From the NCBI GenBank assembly GCA_907164885.2, contig OU015495.1, positions 1,392,230-1,456,229 of the forward strand: a stretch of 64,000 bases of DNA, given 5' to 3'. The translations under genes were made by a program, and so were the position numbers. This DNA is from Dolomedes plantarius (taxonomy: Eukaryota; Arthropoda; Arachnida; Araneae; Dolomedidae). Shown here piece by piece: positions 11,306 to 20,986 of this stretch (within the stretch, counting starts at the first letter, position 1; each line of letters starts with the position of its first letter). Below the pieces are notes generated by a model. It was not told the DNA's origin. It saw only the letters and a list, made by a program, of their open reading frames with translations, and did no database searches.

Positions 11306-12113
11306 GACCGGGATACCCAATGTGATAGCGTCCGACAACGGGACCAACTTTAGTTCCAAGTTAACGACAGAATTTGAAAAGAGACTAGGAGCTAGCCCCA
11401 GATTTTCCACCCCGATGTATCCGCAATCCAATTGTTTGGTGGAGCGTTTTAACCGAACTTTAAAGGGAATGCTGCATCACGTAATACGGGAGGAAGGTCG
11501 AGGGTGTCACCTTCAGTTACCGTACGTACTGTGGGCATATAGAGAGATTCCGAACGCCACGACCGGTGTATCGCCGTTTCAGTTGCTATATGGTAGACCC
11601 GCACAGGGACCGCTGTCCATTTTGAAATCCACTTGGACTGGAGAGAGTGTGGGGGCGCTGTTTAGTACTCAGCCGGTGCACCAATATTTAAAGGAACTGA
11701 AGGTGAGGTTGGAGAGGGGTGCTGAGCAGGCTCAATTGACGGCTCCGTTAGAGCAGGAACGCATGGCACATCAATATAACTTGAGGTCGAATCGTAAATT
11801 TTACAAAGAAGGGGACCAGGTGGTTGTGCTAATCCCAGACTCTACAAACAGGTTATATGCTAGATGGCAGGGACCGGCTAAAATTGAAAAACAGGTACGA
11901 CCGCATTCTTTTTTGATTAGAATGGAAGATGGATCGGTCAAACACGTCCATCAAAAAAAAATCCGCGAATTCATAGCGAGGGCGAATGCCGTGAATCTCA
12001 TTTTCGAAGGGGAGGAAGAGTTCGGGGAGGTAGAAATGCTACCGACACCTAGGGCAAGGAAGAAGTTAGGTGAGGAGTTGGTAGAGGGGATAATTACGTC
12101 AAATCTGACCTAA
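11262..12113 (+). CDS. integrase C-terminal part of the Gmr1-like element
   Basis: 283 residues that continue the integrase after a one-base shift in a T homopolymer. The piece has the second and third catalytic residues, IASDNGTNF (D25) and NCLVERFNRTL (E61), with 35 residues between them. Near the end YARWQGPAKIEKQ resembles the GPY/F module of gypsy integrases. The frame ends with TAA (12111-12113); the following RT is in the same frame only three codons later. The nominal start is not a real start; it is read from upstream if the homopolymer is a recent mutation or a base-calling error. Confidence 0.85.
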   Translation: MQGAYAKRFLSIFSRTGIPNVIASDNGTNFSSKLTTEFEKRLGASPRFSTPMYPQSNCLVERFNRTLKGMLHHVIREEGRGCHLQLPYVLWAYREIPNATTGVSPFQLLYGRPAQGPLSILKSTWTGESVGALFSTQPVHQYLKELKVRLERGAEQAQLTAPLEQERMAHQYNLRSNRKFYKEGDQVVVLIPDSTNRLYARWQGPAKIEKQVRPHSFLIRMEDGSVKHVHQKKIREFIARANAVNLIFEGEEEFGEVEMLPTPRARKKLGEELVEGIITSNLT

Positions 12114-12122
12114 AAACAAAGT

Positions 12123-13496
12123 ATGCAGTTGAAAGGCGTAATAAGGAAATTTAAATCCCTATTCACGAGAGATTTTAGGCCCGCGGGGGTAGGCGAGCAT
12201 AAAATAGAGTTACTCCCGAATGTAGAAAGACGGAAACCCCATTGTTACGGAATTCCAATGGCATATAGGGGAGAGATAGAGCGACAAATACAGGAACTGG
12301 TGGAATTAAGGTTGATTGAGCCATCGGAGGCAGAGATAGCATACCCAGTGGTGTGTGTAGCGAAGAAGGACGCCTCCACGCGGATGTGCGTAGATTTTAG
12401 GACGCTCAATGCAGTAACTAAAGTGCCAGCTTTCCCGATGAAAGACTTACACGAGTTAGTTTATGTGGCGGGAAAAGCGGAGTGGTTGACTTGTCTGGAT
12501 CTAAGGCGGGGATACTGGCAGATTCGGATGGAGCAAAAAAGCCGAGCATTAACGGCGTTCACTACCCATGTGGGAACATTCCAGTGGAAGGTGATGCCAT
12601 TTGGATTGGCCGGGGCCTCGGGAACATTCCAGAGGGAGATGAACAGGGTTTTGCGTAATTTCAGTGGGTGCGCACAAGCGTATATCGATGATATAATTAT
12701 TTTTTCGCCAAGTTTTGAAAAGCATATGCACCATTTGGAAGACATTTTTAGGGTGTTCGATAAGAACGGGTTTTCTATCAATCTAGAAAAGTGTACTTTC
12801 GCGGCGCGACAAATAAATTACTTGGGTCATAAAATAGGAGGGGGAAATCATGCGCCGGGGGACGAAAAGATTAACGCTATTCGGAAAATACAGCGGCCAA
12901 AAACTAAAAAGGAGGTGAGGTCGGTCCTAGGATTGATGGGGTTTTATCGATCATATATCCAAAATTATGCCACGATTTCTGCACCTCTGACGGAGCTCAC
13001 GAAAAAGAATGCGCCTAACAAAGTCGTATGGGGGCAGAACGAAGATAACGCGTTTTGTGAGCTCAAAAATACATTATACTCAGTCACAAAATTGGCCACG
13101 CCGGATTTGTCTCTACCGTTCCAAGTGCACGCCGATGCTAGCCAAATTGGAGTGGGAGGTTGTTTAACCCAGCGGGGTGAAAAGGGAAATTTCAAACCCA
13201 TAGCCTTTGTATCCCAAAAATTAACGGGCGCACAGAAGAACTGGGCGACAATAGAAAAGGAGGCCTGGGGCGTTTTATTCGCTCTCTCAAAGTTCGAGAA
13301 GTGGATTTTGGGGGGTAAGATAGAAATTATTACCGATCACAACCCACTAAAATATTTAAACGAAACAACGCCGAAGTGTCCGAAACTCAACAGGTGGGCA
13401 CTGGCTTTGCAACGGTGGGACTACACCATATCTCACAGACCAGGCGCACTGCACAAGGCCGCCAATGCCATGTCAAGGCTCGCGGGCGAAGAGTAA
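12123..13496 (+). CDS. reverse transcriptase and RNase H of the Gmr1-like element
   Basis: 457 residues. RT landmarks: MCVDFRTLNAV (about 88), LTCLDLRRGYWQI (about 122), MPFGLAGASGTFQ (about 158) and YIDD at 187-190. RNase H follows with HADAS (D338), the Glu near 378-380, and ITDHNPL (D405). At the end AANAMSRL stands where the family usually has an Asp two residues before the Leu-Ser-Arg block, so the fourth RNase H metal ligand appears to be Asn. The start ATG is preceded in frame by TAA and three codons, so RT is either expressed by readthrough or the stop is a mutation. It lies downstream of integrase, the reverse of normal gypsy order. Confidence 0.9.
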   Translation: MQLKGVIRKFKSLFTRDFRPAGVGEHKIELLPNVERRKPHCYGIPMAYRGEIERQIQELVELRLIEPSEAEIAYPVVCVAKKDASTRMCVDFRTLNAVTKVPAFPMKDLHELVYVAGKAEWLTCLDLRRGYWQIRMEQKSRALTAFTTHVGTFQWKVMPFGLAGASGTFQREMNRVLRNFSGCAQAYIDDIIIFSPSFEKHMHHLEDIFRVFDKNGFSINLEKCTFAARQINYLGHKIGGGNHAPGDEKINAIRKIQRPKTKKEVRSVLGLMGFYRSYIQNYATISAPLTELTKKNAPNKVVWGQNEDNAFCELKNTLYSVTKLATPDLSLPFQVHADASQIGVGGCLTQRGEKGNFKPIAFVSQKLTGAQKNWATIEKEAWGVLFALSKFEKWILGGKIEIITDHNPLKYLNETTPKCPKLNRWALALQRWDYTISHRPGALHKAANAMSRLAGEE

Positions 13497-13921
13497 TGTA
13501 GTAGTTTTCTTTTTCTTTTTCTCTAGCTCGTAAGGCTAGGTATGTCTAAAGGTATTTTCTAAAGATATTTTCAGCTAATTTATAGCATAAGTAAATTGGT
13601 ATAAGTTCTCTGTTTTTTTTCTTTTTGTTTAATATTAGTGTATTTCAGTAGCATTTTGTTAAATGGGTAATGGTAAGGTTTAGCTCTTTAGTTTTGGGTC
13701 GAAAAAAAAAAGGTCGAGGAGTTCATTTTCTATTTTCTATGTTTCTCTATCGTGAATCATGTAACGAGGAGCGATAAGCGTGTTTACTTTTCCCGAGCAC
13801 CCAGCCATGAACCGGTAGGGGGGAAACGAGTATTAATTCTGTCACCTGCGGCCGAGGCGACAGTGTTGGATGGTTGAAATTTTGCCTGTTGGCAGGCAAA
13901 TTTTCAAGTTAGCGGTGGGCA
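13497..13921 (+). other. 3' noncoding region of the Gmr1-like element
   Basis: No frame for an envelope protein is present after RNase H. The stretch carries a GCCTG-TTGG-CAGGC hairpin near 13886-13900 and a weak purine-rich GGTGGGCA before the 3' LTR. Confidence 0.6.
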
Positions 13922-14568
13922 TGTAACATCCAGGACTTTCCCGCGAGACAATGGCGAGGGTAGCACAAACAAGAGGTGTTTGTTCGCTTTCGCCGGTTTG
14001 GTGCGAGCAGTTTCAACGCAACATGCAACCGGACCCCCAAGCTGTTTAAGCAATGGCTTATTCAGGCGTTATTAAACAAAGCTGTCTTGAACCGGGCTAG
14101 AAGTTGTCCAGGGGATGAGAGGCCCGGGAAAAAGATTGCACCCTGGGTTTGAAAGAACCACCCCAGAGGGGGGGGGAGAAAAAGACTGGTTTTGGAGAGA
14201 TACCCGCGGATCGGGAATATTATTCGACGCACGACGAACGAGAGAGGAGGTGGCAGACTCTGATCGCCGTGGTTGTTGAGAGACGGAGAGTCCACCTTAC
14301 TACTACGCGAGTAGTTGGAACGCAATGTTAATTTAATTTTTTTTTCTTGTATTAAATTGTTGTTGTTACGAAAGAAAGGGAGTCATTCCTAATATCGTTT
14401 TCTTCACACCCTCACTGCATGCGGAACCTTTGAGTAATATCGCCCCATTCACAGGAAGGGTGATTTTGACTGCTCCACGCTCGGAGTACGTCAGTTAAAG
14501 AAATAACCGCTCGGAAAGTTGTAATCCTGAGATTTGCGTGCATGGGCTATTGCACGCAGGCGTTTACA
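13922..14568 (+). repeat. 3' LTR of the Gmr1-like element
   Basis: 647 bp, TG...CA ends, flanked on the right by aagga. It is nearly identical to 7719-8369 apart from scattered changes and small indels, so the insertion is comparatively young. Confidence 0.92.
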
Positions 14569-14573
14569 AAGGA

Positions 14574-15010
14574 CTTGATGGATGAAACGCTGAAACGTTT
14601 GTCCCGCGTTTCGAAGACCGAAAGGAGTGAATACGAATTCGTACAAGCCAAAAGGAGTGGTGACGGCGGTCTTTGGCACGTCATCTGGGTGGACAGATAT
14701 CTGGTGGTAAGCCCTGGCCAGATCGAGGGTCGAAAAAATGGACTTATTATGAAAGAGTTGCGTACAATCTTGAATGTATGGTACAGGGTACCGGTCCGGA
14801 ACGGTTACGGCATTGATTCTGCGGTAATTGCCACAAGGACGCCAATCACCGTTTGTTTTTCTAACCATATGCAAGGGACTAGCCCAAGGACTCTTCGATG
14901 GCCGAATGATGCCTTGGGAAAGCATAAATTCGAATTCCTGACGTGCTGCCCGTAATAATTCCGGTGACAGACGTCGGGGTTTGGAAAACACAGGGGGACC
15001 CGTAGTTTCG
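14574..15010 (-). pseudogene. CsRn1-like RT, 5' part
   Basis: Minus-strand frame starting around VFSKPRRLSPELL and running to IHQVL, where the inserted element begins. It shows RT blocks 1 to 4: IRPSKSPWASPLHMV, DWRPCGNYRRIN, FSTLDLARAYHQI and PFGLYEFVFTPFGLRNA. The frame joins exactly to the piece ending at 7713 once the insert and one aagga are removed (6855 bp, a multiple of three). Upstream, a run of seven T near 15026-15032 accompanies a frame change relative to the protease. Confidence 0.9.
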
Positions 15011-15563
15011 ATATGGTGAAAAAAACAGAAGTAGATGTAGGATTGGACGGAAGGTGGGATGGATTTGCGAGTTGAGGATAATTTTTGAGATGCTGGTCGA
15101 AACTAGAGTTTCCCCAGAGAATAGAAATATTTGTGGAGTTAGGATTAGTTGAAGGTGATTTGCCTCTCGAAGATATTTTAGTTAGATTGTCGATTAAGGA
15201 GTTATTGCGGGCATCGACCAGTAAGCCAAAATGTTTCAGAAAGTCGATGCCTATAATAGGCTGTGAAACGTCCGCGATGATGAACGTTCACGTAAAGGAA
15301 CGTCGGAGGTTGAGGTCCAACTTGAGCAGTTTAGTTTCGTAAGTGGGGATGTTCGAACCGTTGGAGGCCAAAAGAACCAAGTTTGACGTGCCTGTAGCGT
15401 TTGGTACTAACGATTTGGGAATTACCGACAAATCGGCACCTGTATTAATGAGAAATTCTATTGTAGACGAGGGATCGGCCAAGAGGATGTGATTGATCTG
15501 GCGATCACGTTGTAGGCCATCAGGAGGTCGCCTTATTAGTTTCCCGACTGCCGGAAGGAGCAT
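15011..15563 (-). pseudogene. CsRn1-like aspartic protease region
   Basis: The minus strand encodes a retropepsin: FLINTGADLSVIPKS, then IIADVSQPIIGIDFLKHF as the flap and C-terminal hydrophobic segment. The catalytic motif should be DTGAD; here the Asp is Asn, so the enzyme would be inactive. A TGA interrupts the frame after RRSFT (near 15290), at a position where relatives carry Trp. The start overlaps the gag end by 28 bases in another frame, the normal gag-pol arrangement. Confidence 0.87.
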
Positions 15564-16330
15564 GGGTATTTACACCGTTTGGCTCTTTCTCCAAAGTTGG
15601 TGTGGTAGAAACATAGCCCGTTGGCCGCTTCCTTGTATTGGCGAGGGCGGCTTCTCGATCGGCTGTTCTCGCGGCGGTGGGCACCTTTATGTGGGTTACG
15701 ACCACGTACCAGTGGCCATAACTCGTTCACTTGCTGGGTGAGCCTATCTATGCGAGAATCAAGTTCGGAACCTTGATTGGTGTTTTTTGAACTGGCGACG
15801 ATGTTTATTTCGGGGGGTGCCAGGTCGTGTATTTTATCCGCAGCCGCAGCCAATGTGCTGAGGTCATCGCTCAGGGTAGCGAGAATACTTCGGGTAGAGG
15901 TTAGAAGCCTCGCGAACCATAAAGATTTTAACAAGGGGTCGCCTACCGACGTGCCAGCTAATGTGCGCATTCGAGCCAAGAGTTGTGAAGGGCGTTGGTC
16001 GCCCAATTCGAGACCTTTTAGCAGCGTACAGATTTTGGACTCTTGGCTTTCGGTATTCAACTCAATCAATCGCTGCTTTAGAGTATTATATTGGTCCTTG
16101 TCAGATGGATTTAGAACGAAATCAGCAATTTGGTCTAAAATACTGGACTCTAGGGCTGCAATGGCGTGGTTAAATTTTGTGGAGTCCGCCGTAATATTTG
16201 CAATGGTAAATTGTGCTTCAATTTGCCTAAACCATATGTATGGATTGGTCTTCCAGAAAGGAGGTGGTTTAATGGAGACGCGCGAAAGATTCGCGGAAGG
16301 TTGCATCATATAAATCAAGGAGAGAAACAA
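15536..16330 (-). CDS. Gag of the CsRn1-like element
   Basis: 264 residues on the minus strand, no internal stop. The N-terminal two thirds match the capsid-like gag of this gypsy group (FWKTNPYIWFRQIEAQF near residue 26). Near the C-terminus CFYHTNFGERAKRCKYPCSF forms a CX2HX9CX3C motif, the CHCC zinc signature typical of the CsRn1 clade in place of the usual CCHC knuckle. An Arg/Ser-rich stretch precedes it. Pol overlaps the end. The chosen start is the first Met; MMQPSANLS eight residues later may be the real one. Confidence 0.85.
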   Translation of the reverse strand: MFLSLIYMMQPSANLSRVSIKPPPFWKTNPYIWFRQIEAQFTIANITADSTKFNHAIAALESSILDQIADFVLNPSDKDQYNTLKQRLIELNTESQESKICTLLKGLELGDQRPSQLLARMRTLAGTSVGDPLLKSLWFARLLTSTRSILATLSDDLSTLAAAADKIHDLAPPEINIVASSKNTNQGSELDSRIDRLTQQVNELWPLVRGRNPHKGAHRRENSRSRSRPRQYKEAANGLCFYHTNFGERAKRCKYPCSFRQSGN

Positions 16331-16571
16331 TACAAATACAATTCAACAGCTACCGTATGCCAAAGGAAATTGTGCAAAAATAAGGTGAAATACAGTTGTT
16401 ATACGATATAAGAATTCAGTAGGGTAATAATCGAGCATGTGCAAAGAAAAGTATGCAAAGAAAACATCAATACCAAAATGCAAAACAAAAATGACAAAAA
16501 TAATCTAGGAAAGAAACGCTAGCATGTAAGTAAATTACGGGGATAATATCTAATACAGCACAGTACGAAAA
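16331..16571 (-). other. leader of the CsRn1-like element, gag-proximal part
   Basis: AT-rich and without a frame; it is the gag-proximal part of the 5' untranslated region, separated from the LTR-proximal part by Helitron A. Confidence 0.6.
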
Positions 16572-17319
16572 TCTCTCTATTCTAAAAAAAAGTAACTGCC
16601 GCTGCTGTCGAAGCCGCTGTCAAAAGCTTGTCACGCTATCTCCTCCGAAACCGCTGGGGGTATGGGGTCGAGACCGATACCAATAGATGTAGAACAATGT
16701 GGGGAAGAAAGTAAGACATGTCTCATCTTCGTCGCCCTTTAAGTTTTTTTATTTTATGTTTTGTGGAAAAATATTGACTTTTTCATGTTCAGATTACGAT
16801 AACTCGCCAAAAAAGGATCGTAGAAATTTGATTTTTTTACAATCTAAGACTACAGACATTTCTCCTTCAAACAAGACCTCATTTGTTTAAAAATAATTTA
16901 AAACAGACTAATATTTTCATTAAAATTTAAAACCCACTTTTTCGACAAATTTATGCGTTTCGACAAATATAAGTTCGATGCTCTCAGATTTATTATGTTA
17001 CAAAAAAAATATTTACATCATCTGGAAGACGAAAGCTTTCTCATTCATATAAACCTCATTTCAAGTCTCTATCTTAAAATTTCGATTTTTAATTGAATTT
17101 TAAAGAAATACTTCAAAAAAATCTTCTCATTCTCTTCCTTCGCAGAAGGACATGAAAGAAGATCCAATTTTTCACCTATAGGCGGGCTTCATCCACTTCG
17201 CATAAGGGTGACTGACAACAGTAAATGGCTGTTACATTGCCCGAGAATCACCCCTATGTATCTCGCTATTAGCCATAACAGAGGAGCGAGCGTAGCGAAC
17301 CTAGGGGCAAAGCCCCTAG
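16572..17319 (+). mobile_element. non-autonomous Helitron A
   Basis: 748 bp, starting TCTCTCTATTCTAAAA and ending in a GGGGC-AA-AGCCCC hairpin followed by CTAG. It lies between A (16571) and T (17320) as Helitrons do. A second copy (28019-28785) has identical termini. There is no coding capacity. It interrupts the leader of the CsRn1-like retrotransposon and is therefore younger than it. Confidence 0.88.
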
Positions 17320-17876
17320 TACATTGCAAAAACAAAAAAAAGGATAAGGGTTGGAAGAGCATATATACACAATACTGAGAAGGTAAGTTTAATAGAGTTT
17401 ACGGTAAAAAAAATAATGGAACAACTTACCGATCACGTAGATAGTTGTGATAATCCATTTAATTAGTCCTAGGGCTTAAATATCCGAGCAGTTAGGCACC
17501 ACGAAAAAATAGACGTGCGACACGTGGCCGCTGTTTGATTCTTTGCTTCAAGAATTCAGAATAATCACTGTAAGGTATGAAACATTGCACCACACATATC
17601 GTATGCGAGGACACAACACACAGTACCAGGATGGTGGAAAAAAAAATTTTTGGAGCTTCACAAACACGCTGTTTTTTCGGGCCACGTGCGAGTTATAGCA
17701 GATGACAGCCGCGGGGGAAAAACATTTTCCAGAAAAATTGAGACGTACTCCGAATGGTTAGTCGCTTAAGAGATCATATGAAGCACAATTTCACCAAAAT
17801 TGTAGACAAACCGGGGCGATGCTGATGGATTGCTGCTTGGTCGGCCACGTGGCTAATCGAAAGCAAAATTGTCCAG
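17320..17876 (-). other. leader of the CsRn1-like element, LTR-proximal part
   Basis: Noncoding 5' untranslated sequence between Helitron A and the primer binding site. No frame was seen. Confidence 0.6.
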
Positions 17877-17894
17877 TCAATCTCCGGGTCACCA
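17877..17894 (-). other. primer binding site of the CsRn1-like element
   Basis: On the minus strand TGGTGACCCGGAGATTGA lies five bases after the 5' LTR end. It resembles the tRNA-Trp complement used by CsRn1-group elements, with a few changes. Confidence 0.7.
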
Positions 17895-17899
17895 ATTTA

Positions 17900-18191
17900 T
17901 GGAAACTATTATTCCCATATTACGGACATCAGAAGGTATAAGCAGCAATTAGAACTTATTAACATGTTCTTTTATTTAAAACTTGACACATAACATAAAT
18001 TTACAATAATCGTTACGAAACCCGGCTCGTAGTTCATCGCAGTGAATTCGGTGCGGAGAAACATGCGTACCACACTAGTACGGAAAGAGAAGTGAAGTTC
18101 GGTGTTCCAATGTCCGCGGCAATCCCCAATCCTGAGCGAAACAGATGCGCAGAACGGGACGTCGGAGCTGTCTGCGAGTTGGGTTGCCACA
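17900..18191 (-). repeat. 5' LTR of the CsRn1-like element
   Basis: 292 bp, same length as the partner at 5192-5483, with TG...CA ends and the atcata duplication outside. Confidence 0.93.
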
Positions 18192-18197
18192 ATCATA

Positions 18198-18515
18198 ACA
18201 CAAGAAATAAAAATGTTGAATACAGAACTTTAACGTTATGTTTCAAAATGCTCTAAATCTTTAAACAACAAAATAAAAACCCATTAAATTAATTTCTACA
18301 CTTAATGAGCAGTATAATAAATAAAAAAACGTTCATACAATAATAACTGCAACAGCATACGTATTTAAAAAATATAAATAGATAAATTTAAAAAAATTAG
18401 TAATTCAAGGTGTCGGTAGATGGCGCCACCCTTCAACCTAATCTATCCCACCTCTAAATTCAAATGGACTGTTCCACGCATAGGGTGCCCCGTTGGGAAA
18501 GAAGGGCTAGTGTGC
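18198..18515. other. AT-rich spacer leading into a Jockey-like RT remnant
   Basis: No gene from 18198 to about 18440. From about 18470 the plus strand may hold the end of an RT block (HA-stop-GVP, then SVLYSI across the hAT insertion site), so the 5' edge of the Jockey-like remnant probably lies here, but it is too degraded to place. Confidence 0.35.
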
Positions 18516-18523
18516 TGTACAGT

Positions 18524-19292
18524 CAGTGGCGTAGCTAGGGGGGTGCGGTGGGTGCGGTCCGCACCGGGCGGCACATATTTTGGGGCGGCATATTTTTATT
18601 TAGTATTAGAAGGCCCTCTTGATCTACTAAACTTTATTCAACAGTATAGATTGGAAAATTCTGCACCCAACATTGTAATTATGCTAAGAATTTTTTTAAC
18701 AATTGCTGTCAGTGTCGGTATTTGCGAAAGGATCTTCTCCAAATTGAAATTGATAAAAAATTATCTTCGTTCCACAATGAGAGATTTAAGACTACAAAAT
18801 CTTGCAATATTGTCTATAGAACAAGAAATTACAAATAATGTAAATTTTGAGAGCATTATACACGATTTTTGTACTATGAAATTTAGAAGAGTAAATATAT
18901 AAATATGTTTTGTTTACATACACACATGTGTACAATTTGTTTGTTTATCCAAAAGAAATGAAAATTTTTATTTTTATTTATAAATATAAAAATATAAAAT
19001 AAACATATTTTATGGAATTTTTTTTATAAATTAGGTATATGTTTTGTCTCATAGGTGGGGAAATTGCGACTTCCGTAAGTTTCTTGTGGTCTTTATAAAA
19101 GTTGCATTTACAGGTATATCAACTTAAGCGGCCTCCTTTATTACTGCCTAATTTAAATATGGCATCCAATGGTAAAAAGTTCCCCACCTATAGTTTGTCT
19201 CAATTATAATTATTTATTTATATTTATTAATTTATAAAAACCACCAATTGATTGACTTAGAAAGGGCGGCAAAAGTTCTAGCAACGCTACTG
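18524..19292 (+). mobile_element. hAT transposon, internally deleted
   Basis: 769 bp. The left end starts CAGTGGCGTAGCTAGG; the right end, reversed, starts CAGTAGCGTTGCTAG. An exact 8-bp duplication tgtacagt flanks it (18516-18523 and 19293-19300), the hAT signature. Only the last part of the transposase remains. It interrupts a Jockey-like RT frame. Confidence 0.93.
18610..18902 (+). pseudogene. hAT transposase C-terminal dimerization domain
   Basis: About 95 residues are left of a protein normally above 500. The remaining part is the conserved C-terminal dimerization region, recognisable from FLTIAVSVGICERIFSKLKL and NYLRSTMRDLRLQNLAILSI. The RNase H-like catalytic core is gone. It is of the ZMYM-like hAT type. 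Its stop is at 18900-18902. Confidence 0.88.
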
Positions 19293-19970
19293 TGTACAGT
19301 ATCTACGTTAACGACTTTCCCACACACTTCAGAACTAACATTGCAGTCTACGCTGATGACACAGCCATATACACATCACATAACAAAATTAACTTTGCTG
19401 TGAATCAATTAAACATACACCTTCAACTCATCAACTCTTGGACACTTAAATGGAAAATCAAGCTAAATATTGACAAATGTGTTGCTGTCATGTTTTCCAG
19501 AAAAAGACTTGACTCGTACAGTGATCACAAAATCATTATTGACAACACTGCTCTGCTCTGGTCCATCTCCTGTAAATACTTAGGTATTATTCTTGATAAA
19601 AACCTCACTTGGCACCCCCACATAAAACATATAACTGATAAATTTCGAGCTGCTAAAAGAAAACTCTTCCCCCTAATTGCTCGGAATAGCTATTTGAATC
19701 TCAATATGCTGTTGCTCATCTATAGTGCATTCTTAAGACCTATTTATGCTTGCCAGTCCCGGTCCTACTGTGCCAACTATCATTTTACTAAAATCTGTGC
19801 TGCTCAGAATAAAATTATCAGAGATATTGTTGAAGCCCCCTATTACTTTAGAAATTATAAAATCTATGAAGAACTTAACTTCCCCACCCTAACTATATTA
19901 ACTTCATAAATATTAACTTTCACAATAGCATTGAATCTAACAACATCACTTTATTAACTGAACTTTCTAA
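19293..19970 (+). pseudogene. Jockey-like non-LTR RT, C-terminal half
   Basis: The frame opens right after the hAT insertion with LYSIYVNDFP and has the RT active site AVYADDTAIYTS, then the thumb region (CKYLGIILDKNLTWHPHIKH) and the C-terminal part to NFPTLTI. A TAA ends the frame at 19909 after a one-base shift; the next frame continues in character (NSIESNNITLLTELSNYD) to the edge of the P-like array at 19970. After the array, NYDYKKPFNRKRPRA at the site and at about 26837-26855 looks like the end of the same protein. The piece is a degraded remnant. Confidence 0.85.
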
Positions 19971-20956
19971 CTATGACTCATGAAGCTACAGATGGAGCGT
20001 AAGCTTCAATGGGGAATTTTTCAAAAAATGGACCGATTACTGTCGCTCACCGGTAGATGGCGCGACATGTAAGTAAAGTGACGATTATACTGGTCCTCCT
20101 ATGCCAGTAATTGGTTGCACTGAGCAACATAACTTTAATTTAATTCATAAGGTTATTAACTTTTTTCTGATTACTCGCATGCATTTTATATGCAAACAAG
20201 AGAATAAAAATGCCAACTCTGCGCTAATGTTAAAAGATTGAGAAAAGAATCGAAATTATAATTCTGTATTATTAAATTTAAGCTTTCATTTTATATTACT
20301 TTTGAATTGAATTATTCTCTTGTCTGAAGTTATTCCCTTGTCAATATCAATGAATAATGTTATCAATATCTGCAAAATCTGCCATGTATAATTTTTTGAT
20401 CAAATTTATCTATAGTAAATTGTATATCACACATTTAATTTTTATTTTATAATAATGTATTAATAGTGTATGTTGTTAATTTCAGTTCTTTATAATTATG
20501 AAATACTTTTCTTCTATTCAATAAATTTTGTGGTTATGGCAAATTGAGCTAAACGTCTGAACTAAAGTCATCATTTTTTTAAAAATTGTGCACAGAAATA
20601 AAATATTTCCAGTTAACTTTTCTTAATATTGAATTTTATCACTATTAAGTTAGTTGATAAATAAATAAGTTTTCTTTGTATGATAAAGAATGTTGTTACT
20701 ATAAATGCTTATGCAAATTCTGTTGAGTATAATTTTAAAAAAAATTAATATTTTCCTATCTTTTTACTGTGAGTACAATGAAACCTATACTTTGTGAAAA
20801 TGCGAAAATATAGCTGATTTGTCCTTAACAATGCTATATGGGGTTTTTTCTTTTTAATTTGCTGAAAATATTTGTAATCGATAATTTACCAACTTGAAGG
20901 TAATTCCTGACAATGCTGGAACCATAATATTGAATTTAATCACTATTAAGTTAGTT

Positions 20957-20982
20957 AAAGTACGTAAAAGTGACCACTCCCC
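20957..20982 (+). repeat. orphan right end of a piggyBac-like MITE
   Basis: AAAGTACGTAAAAGTGACCACTCCCC, shown here by its ends AAAGTACG...CACTCCCC, copies the right terminus of the MITE at 20987-21838 and abuts the left TTAA. With the MITE left end it forms a perfect 30-bp palindrome centred on TTAA. Confidence 0.75.
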
Positions 20983-20986
20983 TTAA

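Larger units (their letters stand above)
7719..14568 (+). mobile_element. LTR retrotransposon with Gmr1-type gene order
   Basis: The element is inserted in the older gypsy RT with a 5-bp duplication, aagga (7714-7718 and 14569-14573). LTRs are 651 and 647 bp and differ by few substitutions plus a small indel. Internal order is gag (9058-10350), protease and integrase (10208-12113), then RT and RNase H (12123-13496). Integrase in front of RT is the order of Ty1/copia, yet gag zinc knuckle, protease DSG, YIDD RT and integrase GPY/F-like tail are of Ty3/gypsy type. That combination is known for the Gmr1 group. Removing the element restores a continuous RT frame in the host element. Confidence 0.93.
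5192..18191 (-). mobile_element. Ty3/gypsy retrotransposon, CsRn1-like, with nested insertions
   Basis: Two 292-bp LTRs (5192-5483 and 17900-18191) start TG and end CA and are flanked by atcata on both sides (5186-5191 and 18192-18197). Between them, on the minus strand, lie a tRNA-type primer binding site, gag, protease, RT, RNase H and integrase, then a polypurine tract. The gag zinc motif is of CHCC type and the primer site resembles the tRNA-Trp site, both features known for the CsRn1 clade. The Gmr1-like element 7719-14568 splits the RT and Helitron A (16572-17319) sits in the leader. Frameshifts, two Trp-to-stop changes and a protease Asp-to-Asn change make it inactive. Confidence 0.93.

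Noticed and set aside
5518..14991. A viral (errantivirus or retrovirus) provirus
   Set aside because: No envelope frame is present in either LTR element; domain content fits retrotransposons.
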